Assembly (NCBI RefSeq): GCF_009928445.1
Contig: NZ_JAABNO010000001.1
Location: 248,001-312,000, forward strand
Source of the DNA: Clostridium sp. C8-1-8
GTDB lineage: Bacteria > Bacillota > Clostridia > Clostridiales > Clostridiaceae
Length of the DNA: 64,000 nt
Direction of reading: 5' to 3'
The position numbers and the translations under genes were made by a program. The notes below the pieces were generated by a model. The model saw only the letters and a program-made list of their open reading frames with translations. It searched no databases and had not been told where the DNA came from. Below are positions 25,321-34,900 of the stretch, piece after piece; position 1 is the first letter of the stretch, and each line of letters begins with the position of its first letter.

Positions 25321-26115
25321 GTGTTCACTTCCCTTCTTTATAAATTTTAGTGATTTTATAAGAGTAACTGGCTGTTAAATGAAATGCTTAAAAGAACCTT
25401 GAATTAATTACTATAAAGTTTATTATTGTACATCTATAGATTAATCACTTTAAAGTAGAGTTTACTAAGGCAAGAATGATATTTACTCATTCTTTATCTG
25501 AGTTTAATGATTAAAGTAGTAGATCTTTATTAGAGAACAATTACTTTTTACTAGATAGCATTAGCAATTTCTGAGATTTTAGATTAGTATTCAGAAACTA
25601 TTAGTATTTTACTCTTTGAAAAATTATATATTACAAAATCTTTAGAATTGAATTTTGTAATATTGTATAGACAACCAATGGAAAAATAATATGATGGATC
25701 TTTCCTTCATATAACTGTAATTTACTTATTAGCTTAGATTTCAATATGAATTGGTATATCTATATAGAGTTCCTAACCAAATTATTAATTTATCCACTTC
25801 CCAAATAACCATAATTGGCCACTTTTCAGCAAGTATAAAATAAGTTTCGATATAGGAATTCCTTAGAAAGCATTGTATTATACTTATAAAGAGTAAAAGA
25901 AAAAGTAATATATTATAAAAAAATTGTAGTATAAGCAAACCTAAGGTGTCAATGAAATGATAAAGAAAAATCAATAAAAAAAGTCAAAAAAACCAAAAAA
26001 ACTAGTAAAAATATGAAAAAAGAAAAATACCGTATGACAAATTATTAATTTTACAAAAAAATATAGCTTTTTTAGGTATTGGCCCGGATTTGATGATTGT
26101 AGAAATTTAGGATGC
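25321..26115. other. Divergent intergenic region of two GS genes
   Basis: About 800 bp without an ORF. It contains a hairpin AAGAATGA/TCATTCTT (about 25474-25495), a perfect 10-bp hairpin ATTACAAAAT/ATTTTGTAAT (25630-25661) and an A-rich tract (25960-26030). Most of it is presumably regulatory for the two genes; no GlnR-type TGTNAN7TNACA site was noticed. Confidence 0.45.
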
Positions 26116-26121
26116 TATAAT
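26116..26121 (+). promoter_or_regulatory. Likely -10 box of glnN
   Basis: Perfect TATAAT 71 nt upstream of the glnN start. No good -35 at 17 bp; the closest is TTGATG 20 bp upstream, so an activator or an unusual leader may be involved. Confidence 0.4.
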
Positions 26122-26191
26122 TTTGAATAGCAAATTAAAAGATAGGCACGTTTTGTGTAAAAAGGGTTTGAATACGAAAGGGGCTATTACG

Positions 26192-28279
26192 ATGAGCAAT
26201 TTTGGTGATTTATACGGTGTAAATGTATTTAACGATGCAACTATGAAGGAACGTCTTCCTAAGGCTACTTATAAGGCTGTTAAAAAGGCAGCTGCAGATG
26301 GGGTAGCTGTAGATTTAGCTACAGCTGATGTTGTCGCTTCAGCATTAAAGGATTGGGCAGTTGAAAAAGGGGCTACACATTTTACTCATTGGTTCCAACC
26401 ACTAACTGGTATTACTGCAGAAAAGCATGATTCATTTATCAATCCTACAGGTGACGGTAAGGTTATGCTAGAGTTTACAGGTAAAGAATTAATAAAAGGA
26501 GAACCAGATGCATCTTCTTTCCCATCAGGCGGTAGCAGAGCTACATGTGCTGCAAGAGGATACACTGCTTGGGATATAACTTCTCCTGCTTTTGTTAAGG
26601 ATGGAACTTTATATATTCCTACAGCATTTGTTTCATATACTGGTGAAGCACTTGATAAGAAGATTCCATTACTTCGCTCAATGGAAGCTCTTTCAAAAGA
26701 AGCTTTAAGAGTTTTAAAGGCTCTAGGAAATACTACAGCTACTAAGGTAACAACTACAGTTGGACCTGAACAAGAGTATTTTATAGTTGATAAGAAATTA
26801 TATGACAAGCGTCCAGACCTTATATATACTGGAAGAACTTTATTTGGGGCTAAACCTGCAAAGGGACAAGAATTAGAAGATCATTACTTCGGTTCATTAA
26901 AAGAAAGAATATCCGACTTCATGAAGGATTTAGATAAAGAACTTTGGTCACTTGGAATATCAGTTAAGACAAAGCATAATGAAGTTGCACCAGCTCAACA
27001 TGAGTTAGCACCAATATTCGGTACAACTAATGTAGCTACAGACAACAATCAATTAACAATGGATGTAATGAAGAAAGTTGCTTTAAGACATGGATTAGTA
27101 TGCTTATTACATGAGAAGCCATTTGCAGGGGTTAATGGTTCAGGTAAGCACAATAACTGGTCAATGAGCACAGATGATGGACAAAATCTTCTTGATCCTA
27201 CTGATGCACCACATGATAATAAGCAATTCTTATTATTCTTAACATCAGTTATCAAGGCTGTTAATGAATATTCAGATTTATTAAGAGCTTCTGCTGCAAA
27301 TCCTGGTAATGACCATAGATTGGGAGCTAATGAAGCACCACCAGCTATAATATCAATATTCTTAGGAGATCAATTACAAGATCTAATTGAACAAATTGAA
27401 AAAGGTGAATTAACTTCATCTTTACCAGCAGGAGTGTTAGATTTAGGTGCTGCAGCATTACCTAAGTTAGTTAAGGATCCAACAGATAGAAATAGAACAT
27501 CACCATTTGCTTTCACTGGTAATAAGTTTGAGTTCAGAATGGTTCCATCTTCAGGAAATATAGCTGATTGTAATACAGTTTTAAATACAATAGTAGCTGA
27601 AGTTCTTTCAGAAGTTGCTGATAGACTTGAAAAGGCTTCAGACTTAGATGCTGAAATAACTGCAATATTAACTGAAATTGTTAAGGAACATGGAAAGATC
27701 ATATTCAACGGAAATGGTTACTCTGATGAATGGGTAGCTGAAGCTGAAAAGAGAGGTCTTCCAAATATAAAGACAACTGTTGAAGCTACTAAGGCTTATA
27801 TAACAGAAAAGAACGTAGCATTAATGGAAAAGCATGGCGTATTAAGCAAGCTAGAAATGCATGCTCGTTATGATGTAAATCTAGAAAACTATGCTAAGAC
27901 TACAAATATAGAAGCAGAAACAACACTTGAGATTGCTAAACGTCAAATACTACCAGCTGTTATCAAGTTTGAGACAGGCTTAGCTCAATCAATCAGCGCT
28001 GTTAAGGCTGCTGGTGCAGCTGCAGGAGTTCAAGTTGAACTTTTAGGCGAAGTGGACGAACTTGCAGTAGCATTAAAGAAAAACGTTGCTGAATTAGAAG
28101 CTTCAGTTGAAAAGGCACAAGCTTTAGAAGGAGACTCATATGAAGTTGCTCATTTCTATAAGTTTGATGTGTTTGAAAAGATGCAAGCAGTAAGAGCTGT
28201 TGCAGATAAGCTTGAAACTTTAGTTGATAAGGAAGTTTGGCCTTTACCAACTTATGGTGAATTACTATTTAACGTTTAA
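26192..28279 (+). CDS. glnN: Glutamine synthetase type III
   Basis: A 695-aa GSIII. Family-specific landmarks: FGDLYGVNVFNDATMKERLP at the N-terminus, HWFQPLTG, SFPSGGSRATCAARGYTAWD, GPEQEYFIVDK, KTKHNEVAPAQHELAPIF, EKPFAGVNGSGKHNNWSM, NDHRLGANEAPPAI and the C-terminal helical tail characteristic of GSIII. It assimilates ammonia as a double-ring dodecamer. ATG 26192 is chosen because AAAGGGG sits 8 nt upstream and it matches the family start; the in-frame start at 26123 would add 23 untypical residues. Divergent from another GS gene; terminator at 28317. Confidence 0.96.
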   Translation: MSNFGDLYGVNVFNDATMKERLPKATYKAVKKAAADGVAVDLATADVVASALKDWAVEKGATHFTHWFQPLTGITAEKHDSFINPTGDGKVMLEFTGKELIKGEPDASSFPSGGSRATCAARGYTAWDITSPAFVKDGTLYIPTAFVSYTGEALDKKIPLLRSMEALSKEALRVLKALGNTTATKVTTTVGPEQEYFIVDKKLYDKRPDLIYTGRTLFGAKPAKGQELEDHYFGSLKERISDFMKDLDKELWSLGISVKTKHNEVAPAQHELAPIFGTTNVATDNNQLTMDVMKKVALRHGLVCLLHEKPFAGVNGSGKHNNWSMSTDDGQNLLDPTDAPHDNKQFLLFLTSVIKAVNEYSDLLRASAANPGNDHRLGANEAPPAIISIFLGDQLQDLIEQIEKGELTSSLPAGVLDLGAAALPKLVKDPTDRNRTSPFAFTGNKFEFRMVPSSGNIADCNTVLNTIVAEVLSEVADRLEKASDLDAEITAILTEIVKEHGKIIFNGNGYSDEWVAEAEKRGLPNIKTTVEATKAYITEKNVALMEKHGVLSKLEMHARYDVNLENYAKTTNIEAETTLEIAKRQILPAVIKFETGLAQSISAVKAAGAAAGVQVELLGEVDELAVALKKNVAELEASVEKAQALEGDSYEVAHFYKFDVFEKMQAVRAVADKLETLVDKEVWPLPTYGELLFNV

Positions 28280-28316
28280 TATTCAAGAAAGATAATTTAT
28301 TCTTTAGTAAATTATA

Positions 28317-28365
28317 AGGAGCTGTGGCATTGGCGTTTATAAAACGCTGATACACAGCTCTTATT
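28317..28365 (+). terminator. glnN terminator
   Basis: AAGGAGCTGTG pairs with CACAGCTCTT, with an inner GCGTTT/AAACGC stem, followed by a T-rich tail. Confidence 0.82.
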
Positions 28366-28449
28366 TGTATTATTACAATAAAAAAAATTGGATTTATTAG
28401 TTGTAAAGTAATAAAATAACTTTAGAGACTATAGCATGGGGTGATATAT

Positions 28450-29226
28450 ATGGGAAAGAATGAAAATATAAAGCCTATTGGATTTTTTGATTCAGGGGTA
28501 GGTGGATTAAGTGTAATGAAAAAGGCTATAGAATTTATGCCTTGGGAAGATTATATATATTTTGGAGATTCTAAAAATGCTCCTTACGGAACTAAAACTG
28601 TTGATGAAGTGAAAGAACTAACCTTTAATGCAGCAGAGTTCTTAATAAAGGAAGGCGTTAAAGCGTTAGTAGTAGCTTGCAACACTGCAACTTCAGCGGC
28701 TATTGATGAGCTTAGAGCTCACTATAAGGACATTCCTATTATTGGGATAGAGCCTGCGCTAAAACCTGCAGTAGAATTGAGTGATGGTGGTAAGATAATA
28801 ATAATGGCTACACCAATGACACTTGCTGAGAAGAAGTTTAAGAAGTTAATGGACAGATATGCTGAAGAGGCTGATATAATTCCATTGCCTTGTGCAGGAT
28901 TAGTAGAACTTATAGAGTCTGGAGTTACTGAAGGGGATGAGTTAGTACAATTTCTAGAAAACAAATTTCAAGATATAGATAAAGATACTATATCAGCGGT
29001 TGTTTTAGGATGTACTCATTATCCTTTTGTAAAAAAAGCTATATCTAAAGTTTTAGGAGATAAGGCTATACTTATAGACGGTAGTGAAGGTACTGCTAAG
29101 GAGTTAAGAAGAAGACTAGGCAAGAATGGTACATTGGGTGATAAAGGTAGAAAAGGGCAAATAAAGATATATAATTCTTTGAAAAATAATAAGATTATAG
29201 AGCTTAGTTATAGACTATTAGAATAA
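28450..29226 (+). CDS. murI: Glutamate racemase
   Basis: A 258-aa cytosolic racemase that supplies D-glutamate for peptidoglycan. N-terminal [11 protein letters not shown] holds the acidic residue (Asp14), the catalytic cysteines are Cys77 (VACNTATS) and Cys188 (LGCTHYP, with His190), and GDSKNAPYG is intact. The start is ATG 28450; an in-frame GTG at 28441 overlaps the GGGGTG ribosome-binding site. Length normal. Monocistronic. Confidence 0.95.
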   Translation: MGKNENIKPIGFFDSGVGGLSVMKKAIEFMPWEDYIYFGDSKNAPYGTKTVDEVKELTFNAAEFLIKEGVKALVVACNTATSAAIDELRAHYKDIPIIGIEPALKPAVELSDGGKIIIMATPMTLAEKKFKKLMDRYAEEADIIPLPCAGLVELIESGVTEGDELVQFLENKFQDIDKDTISAVVLGCTHYPFVKKAISKVLGDKAILIDGSEGTAKELRRRLGKNGTLGDKGRKGQIKIYNSLKNNKIIELSYRLLE

Positions 29227-29270
29227 CTATAAAAACAATAAAAATATCATAAAAAAAGTTTGTTAAAATA

Positions 29271-29299
29271 TTGACAAAATACGCTGTTCTTGATATATT
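29271..29299 (+). promoter_or_regulatory. Promoter of the STAS-like gene
   Basis: TTGACA (29271-29276), 17-bp spacer, TATATT (29294-29299). Confidence 0.65.
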
Positions 29300-29379
29300 A
29301 TATATAGAGGATGAATTATCTGAAAATTGTAAAAAAAGAATATTAATTCTTTATGAATATATATCAAGGGGATGATCTT

Positions 29380-29646
29380 ATGAAGGTTAATGTAAGAAAG
29401 TTTTTAGGGGAAAATTTTGCTGTAGAGGATGCTATAGTGCTAAGAGAACTAATACAAGAAAACATTGGGGAAGAAATTGAATTAGATTTTGAAGGATTTG
29501 ATAGAGTTCCAACCACTTTTTTATGCTGCTTGTTTACTGATTTAATAAACAAGAACGGTAGAGATTTTATTATTTCACACATAAATGTTAAAAACTTATC
29601 AAATTCTACAGATTACTCTAGAGTTGTTAGGGGAACAACTTTCAAT
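29380..29646 (+). CDS. DUF4325 (STAS-like) protein
   Basis: An 89-aa (29380 to the TAA at 29647-29649) soluble protein: VRKFLGENFAVEDAIVLRE, IELDFEGFDRVPTTFLCCLFTDLI and HINVKNLSNSTDYSRVVRGT, matching the DUF4325/STAS-like domain. Relatives often occur near anti-sigma or ATPase modules and may act as a protein-interaction switch. ATG 29380 is used, since AAGGGGA lies about 7 nt before it; an upstream in-frame ATG at 29353 lacks a site. Monocistronic. Confidence 0.8.
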
Positions 29647-29746
29647 TAATGTAGTTTTATGTAGAAAGACATTAAGATGAAAAATCTAAGTATCTGCTAG
29701 GAGTTTTATTCTGAAATGGTCAAAGACTATTATATGGCATCAATGA

Positions 29747-29800
29747 TAAAGGAGTGTATTTAAGAGGTAGTTCTTGAATATACTCCTTTATTAGTTTTTG
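29747..29800 (+). terminator. Terminator after the STAS-like gene
   Basis: A 19-bp stem (29747-29765 with 29772-29790, two mismatches) with a U-rich tail. The ~220 nt between it and ppiB hold no ORF and should carry the ppiB promoter. Confidence 0.75.
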
Positions 29801-30017
29801 TCTTTTATTAAACTATATTTTAGACAAGGCTATGAGTAATTATAGTTAGATAATTTAAATTAATTTATAAGTTATTAATAAATTACCATTTTATGTACTG
29901 ATAGCAATTATTGATATTAACCCTTAAAGTATTATATAATTTACCTATGTAGAATTTAACAAGGAAATATTGTCAATAATATAGATTATATTTCTGTATC
30001 TTGAAAGGAGAATTATT

Positions 30018-30530
30018 ATGAATCCAATAGTTACTATAAAAATGGCACAAGGTGGGGTTATAAAGGCAGAACTTTATCCAGAGGTAGCTCCAAATACTGT
30101 TAAGAATTTCGTATCTTTAATTAAAAAAGGATTTTATGATGGAGTGATTTTTCATAGAGTAATACCAGGCTTTGTTATACAAGGAGGAGATCCACAAGGT
30201 ATAGGTGTTGGTGGCCCAGGATATTCAATAAAAGGTGAATTTTCAGCTAATGGTGTTAAAAATGACTTGAAACATACAAAGGGAGTTCTTTCAATGGCTA
30301 GATCAGGTCATCCAGATTCTGCTGGCAGCCAATTCTTTATAATGGTTGCAGATGCTCCACACTTAGATGGCCAATATGCAGCTTTTGGAAAGGTAACTGA
30401 AGGCTTAGATGTTGTTGATAGCATTGTAGCGACAAAGACAGACTATAGCGATAAGCCTTATGAAGATCAAGTTATGGAAAAAGTAACTGTTGAAGGTGCA
30501 GATGAAATCGGAGAACCAGAAACACTATAA
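30018..30530 (+). CDS. ppiB: Peptidyl-prolyl cis-trans isomerase, cyclophilin type
   Basis: A 170-aa cytosolic cyclophilin, without signal peptide. Active-site landmarks FHRVIPGFVIQGGDPQG, SMARSGHPDSAGSQFFIM and LDGQYAAFGKVTEG are intact, including the catalytic Arg (FHRVI) and Phe/Gln/His positions. It accelerates proline isomerisation in protein folding. AAAGGAG lies about 9 nt before ATG 30018. Monocistronic. Confidence 0.94.
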   Translation: MNPIVTIKMAQGGVIKAELYPEVAPNTVKNFVSLIKKGFYDGVIFHRVIPGFVIQGGDPQGIGVGGPGYSIKGEFSANGVKNDLKHTKGVLSMARSGHPDSAGSQFFIMVADAPHLDGQYAAFGKVTEGLDVVDSIVATKTDYSDKPYEDQVMEKVTVEGADEIGEPETL

Positions 30531-30620
30531 TACAGCTATTTTAAGCTAAGTATAATTTCAACACAGTATTTTAGTATAGATTTTTTCAAAATAATAATAG
30601 TATTAAGCAGGATATAAAGA

Positions 30621-30711
30621 TTTACCACTTCGATCAGAAATCTATTTTCAAGGCCACTCTGGGTTCTTAGAGGAGAATTTGAAAATATAAGGTTCGTTAC
30701 GAAGTGGTAAA
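30621..30711 (+). ncRNA. Nested-hairpin RNA element between ppiB and DUF3783 gene
   Basis: TTTACCACTTCG (30621-30632) pairs perfectly with CGAAGTGGTAAA (30700-30711). Inside, TATTTTCA pairs with TGAAAATA, and CTCT with AGAG, giving three stacked helices separated by internal loops over 91 nt. There is no T-run, so it is not a normal terminator. Position 43 nt before the next gene suggests a cis-regulatory RNA; class unknown. Confidence 0.4.
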
Positions 30712-30753
30712 CTTATACTAAGAATATTAAAGTATGGAATGGAGGTGTTTAAG

Positions 30754-31122
30754 GTGCTAGATAATCAAAAATGTATTTTAGCCTATGGGTTGGAAAAGGA
30801 AGAATTAAGTGAATTAGAGATTACAAAGAATAAGTTTATTGTAATAACCACTGAAATGGCTAATATGAAGATTAAGGATTTGGTTTCTGGATTAAAGTTT
30901 GAAACTGTGGCAGATAAAGCTACTCCGCAAGAAAAGGTTCTAATATTTAATAATTTTGAAGACAAGGAATTGCATGATCTTATAAAGATAGTTAGAGCTA
31001 CAGTTAAGAATTCCATATTGGCAGTGGTTACTCCAACTTCAAGTGAGTGGACTTTTAGTTATTTAATAGAACACTTAATAGAAGAAAGAGAGTGGTATAA
31101 AAAGCAGAAAGGAAGAGTTTAA
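30754..31122 (+). CDS. DUF3783 protein
   Basis: A 122-aa protein with the DUF3783 look: CILAYGLEKEELSEL, ITTEMANMKIKDLVSGLKF, EKVLIFNNFEDKELHDLIKI and a C-terminal helical WTFSYLIEHLIEER. Small soluble clostridial family of unknown function. GTG 30754 is chosen as start because GGAGG lies 8 nt before it; the in-frame ATG at 30739 overlaps that site and has none of its own. The next gene starts directly at the stop, so both form an operon. Confidence 0.75.
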   Translation: MLDNQKCILAYGLEKEELSELEITKNKFIVITTEMANMKIKDLVSGLKFETVADKATPQEKVLIFNNFEDKELHDLIKIVRATVKNSILAVVTPTSSEWTFSYLIEHLIEEREWYKKQKGRV

Positions 31123-31809
31123 TTGAGTAGGGTAGGAGAGAAGATAAAACAAGCAAGAACAGATGCGGGAATATCTCAAAAGGTTCTAGCTAAAAAGTTA
31201 GGTGTGGCAGAAAAGTTTATAAATGAAGTTGAAATGGGTAAAAGAATACTCAACGAAGCTCTTATAGAGAAAATTGCTAAAGTACTTAATACAAATCTAA
31301 ATGATGTAAACATGGTTGTTACTGATGAAGACCTAAGAAAAGAAAAAGAAGTTAAGAAGGTTTATGAACCTAAAAAGTCAGAAGCTGCACCAAAGGGTGA
31401 TACTGACGAAGTTTGGAATCAAGCTTTTGGTTCAGTGCTTAAGAGAGTTCCAATTTATGATTATTCAATGACAAAAGTGTATGACTACAAAGAAATGGTA
31501 CTACACTCTAACAAAATAGAAGGACATAGCATAGATAAGGTTTTCTATATAAAGGTAGAAAATGATGATATGTCAGGCTTCAGAATCACTGAGGGAGATA
31601 TTGCTTTTTGTCATAGCATAAAAGAAGTTGAAAACAACACTATTTGCTTATTAGAATTTAATAACAATAGGGTTATAAGACAGATAAAGAAACTTGATAG
31701 TACAAAAGTGCTTCTTATCAGTAATAAAGGTACTGTAAAAACTGAAACTGCTAATGTTAAGGACATAAAGCTTATTGGGAAGCTAGATAGATTAGAAATA
31801 ATATTATAA
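31123..31809 (+). CDS. XRE-family regulator with S24/LexA-like C-terminal domain
   Basis: A 228-aa two-domain protein. Residues 4-65 form an HTH (VGEKIKQARTDAGISQKVLA); a charged linker follows; residues about 130-228 have the LexA/CI fold pattern ENDDMSGFRITEGDIAF and NNTICLLEFNNNRVIRQI. The usual catalytic Ser of the D-S-M motif is Asp here (D-D-M) and no clear catalytic Lys is seen, so autocleavage is unlikely; the domain may serve dimerisation or ligand sensing. The start is TTG 31123, immediately after the upstream stop, with GGAAG about 8 nt before. In operon with DUF3783. Confidence 0.75.
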   Translation: MSRVGEKIKQARTDAGISQKVLAKKLGVAEKFINEVEMGKRILNEALIEKIAKVLNTNLNDVNMVVTDEDLRKEKEVKKVYEPKKSEAAPKGDTDEVWNQAFGSVLKRVPIYDYSMTKVYDYKEMVLHSNKIEGHSIDKVFYIKVENDDMSGFRITEGDIAFCHSIKEVENNTICLLEFNNNRVIRQIKKLDSTKVLLISNKGTVKTETANVKDIKLIGKLDRLEIIL

Positions 31810-31826
31810 TTAAATATTTATACAAT

Positions 31827-31863
31827 AATAGAGTAATGCGGTGCATTACTCTATTATTTTTTG
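31827..31863 (+). terminator. Strong terminator before the csp gene
   Basis: A perfect 13-bp stem AATAGAGTAATGC/GCATTACTCTATT with 3-nt loop followed by a T6 run. Confidence 0.9.
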
Positions 31864-31904
31864 AATAATTTAGTATATGGAAAGATTTTTAGGAGGAATT
31901 TACT

Positions 31905-34900
31905 ATAGATACCGGAAAATTTGATGCATCACTTAATCTATTAGCCAACGTACCAAATGAATTAGTAGGAAAACTTTCGAAGATATCAGAAAACGAGACG
32001 ATAAATCAAGGAAGTATAGAGGTTGTTGTATTATTTGGGGATAATGTGGATAAAGTTGTGCAATCTGTGGATAAAATCGGTGGAAAGCTTGAAAACTTGG
32101 GCTTTGGGTTTGGAATAGTAACTATTAAAGCTGTGGATATCAATAGAATATCTGAATTGCAAGGGGTTCAATATGCAGAGCTACCAAAGGTGCTATTTAC
32201 ATCGGATATTAACAGTAATAGAGCCGCTTGTGTGCCACAAGTTTATAGTGAATACAATTCCACTGGAGCAGGTGTATTAGTAGGTTTTATAGATACAGGT
32301 ATTGATTACACTCATCCAGCTTTCAGAAACGCTGATGGGACTACTAGAATAGATTATATATATGACTTAAGCACCTTGGGAAAAGTCTATGATAGGAATA
32401 CTATAAATCAAGCATTAAGATCTCCAAATCCACTAACTATAGTTGATATAACTGACCCTATAGGTCATGGAACTCATGTTGCAGGCATTGCGTGTGCTGG
32501 AGGTAATATAGATAGGCAGTATTATGGCGTAGCTTATGAGAGCTCTATAGCAATGGTAAAAACCACTCGGTATGGCTTTGCAAATTATGCACTTAGTACT
32601 CAGATAATGAGAGGAATAAGGTTTCTAATTGATAAGTCGGCAGAGTTGAATAAGCCTCTGGTTATAAATATAAGCTTAAGTACAAATGATGGTGCACACA
32701 ATGGAACTAGTCTTTTCGAGCAGTATATACAAACAGTATGTACTCTAGAGAGAGTGGCTATAGTTATAGCTGCAGGTAATGAAGGTGAAGCGGCTCACCA
32801 TGTAGGAGGAGAATTAAGAGATCAGATAAATATAGGATTTACAGTATCAGAAGGTGAACCTAGACTATCCCTTCAGCTTTATAAGCCACTTCTCAGTAAC
32901 TTATCAATAGTTTTAACTACACCTTCTGGCGTTAGGAGTGGAGATATAGTCTTAAGTGAGGGTTATAAGGATGTTACTATAGGTGGCAACAGATGCCTCA
33001 TCTACAATACAGGCCCTAGACCCTTTGATATATCTGGAGAAATAATAATAAGCTTTGTTCCTGTGGGAGAAAATATAAGTCCTGGAGAATGGGGGCTTAC
33101 AATAAAAACCTTAAATCAATATAGAGGACTTTATGATATTTGGATGCCAATTACCGAAGGATTAAATCCTAATACTAGATTCCTACAGCCTAATGTATAT
33201 AATACCTTAGGAATTCCAGCGACAGTTGAAGCTGCTATTTCTGTAGGCAGCTATGATTATAGAACTAATAATCTATCTCCTTTTTCAGGAAGAGGACGAC
33301 TTTTAAATGTTTCCTTCAATAAACCAGACTTATCCGCACCAGGTGAAGGCATATTATCATCAGTAGAAGGGGGAGGTTTTGATTCAAAGAGTGGCACTTC
33401 TATGGCTGCTCCTCATGTGGCAGGAATATGTGCTTTACTTCTTCAATGGGGTATTGTCAATAAAAATGATCCTTTCCTATTTGGGGATAGATTAAAGTAT
33501 TACCTTATGAGAGCGGCAAAGAGGGAAAGAACAGATGTTGTATATCCAAATCCAAGCTGGGGATATGGTACTGCATGTGCAGATAATGCATTTTCACTAT
33601 TGAAAGCATCTCAAGAAGGAAGATTATATCAATTGAGTGACGATTATAGACAAGAGAACATAGAGCAAAGTGTTACTCCTAACAGCCCACAAAATCCACC
33701 GCAACAAAATGCAATAATACAAAATCAGCAGCCTGGGACTGTGTCCGGTACTAATCAAGGTGCTGGTAATAATACTCAACAGCTTCAACAGAATGCCGCA
33801 GGAACAACTACTGATTTAGGTGTACAGCAAAATCAAGGTCAGATAGGTGTATCTGGTGCTACTGGTATAGGTTCAAGTCAGCAAAGTCAAACTCAAGGAG
33901 TTGCCATAGGTGCGGAAAGTACAGGTACAAATAGTTTTCAAGGAAATCAATTTCAGGTAGGTCAGACCGTTGCTACAGCACAGGGAGATCAACTAATTAA
34001 TACACAAGGAGTAACTGGCAACACTGGATTTGGTGGAACTACAGGATTAAGCAATCAACCTGCAACAGGGGGGGCTACTGGTCAAACTGGAACTATACAA
34101 GTGACGCCTCAGATAGCTCAAGAAGGTGGGCCGAACCAAAATCTGCAAATCAGTGCAGAGGGCAATTTATTTTTAAATCCTAACTACAGATACTTTGCTA
34201 TCGAGTATCAAGGAGATATTAAGCGAGCTATAAGTAATTATCCAGATGCTGATGTTCTCATATTAGATGAATTTAATGCGGTATTAGTAGCGCCAATAAA
34301 TAGAGTATTTGAAATTGCAAAAAGTGTACCTGAGGTGGTTAACCTGGATACGGGAAGACTATATACCTTATCAGCGTTATCTCCAGTAGAAGCTTCACAA
34401 GCCACATTGTTTCATAATAATGTATATCTTCCTCTGGATGGCAGTGGCGTAATAATAGGTATTGTAGATACTGGTATAGACTATTTAAATGAAGAGTTTA
34501 TAAGGGAAGATGATACCTCTAGGGTAGTTAGAATATGGGATCAGACCATTCAAACTCCAAATCAAATTCCCATAGGCTTCCCTTTTGGAACAGTATACAC
34601 AGAACAGCAGATAAATAGTGCTATCAAGGCTAAAAGAGCCGGAACCGACCCTTATGCTATAGTACCTACAAAAGATGAGATTGGACATGGGACACATATG
34701 GCAGGACTCGCTGCAGCAAGAGGTAAAAATCCAGCTTTAGTTGGAGCAGCACCAGGAAGTGATCTAGCTATAGTTAAGCTAAAGGAAGCTCCCCAAGGGT
34801 CCTTAGATTATTTTTATGCTTATGATGGAGAACGTGGTAGCTATGGAAATGTGGATGTGTTATTAGGTATAAAATATCTTTACAATCTAGCGCTTGAACT

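Noticed and set aside
25741..25974. Minus-strand 77-aa hydrophobic frame between the two GS genes
   Set aside because: AT-rich composition alone explains it; no ribosome-binding site seen at its start.
26080..26100. Sigma-54-like promoter (TTGGCCCGGATTTGAT) before glnN
   Set aside because: The -12 element lacks GC and the spacing is one base short; a TATAAT box lies just downstream.
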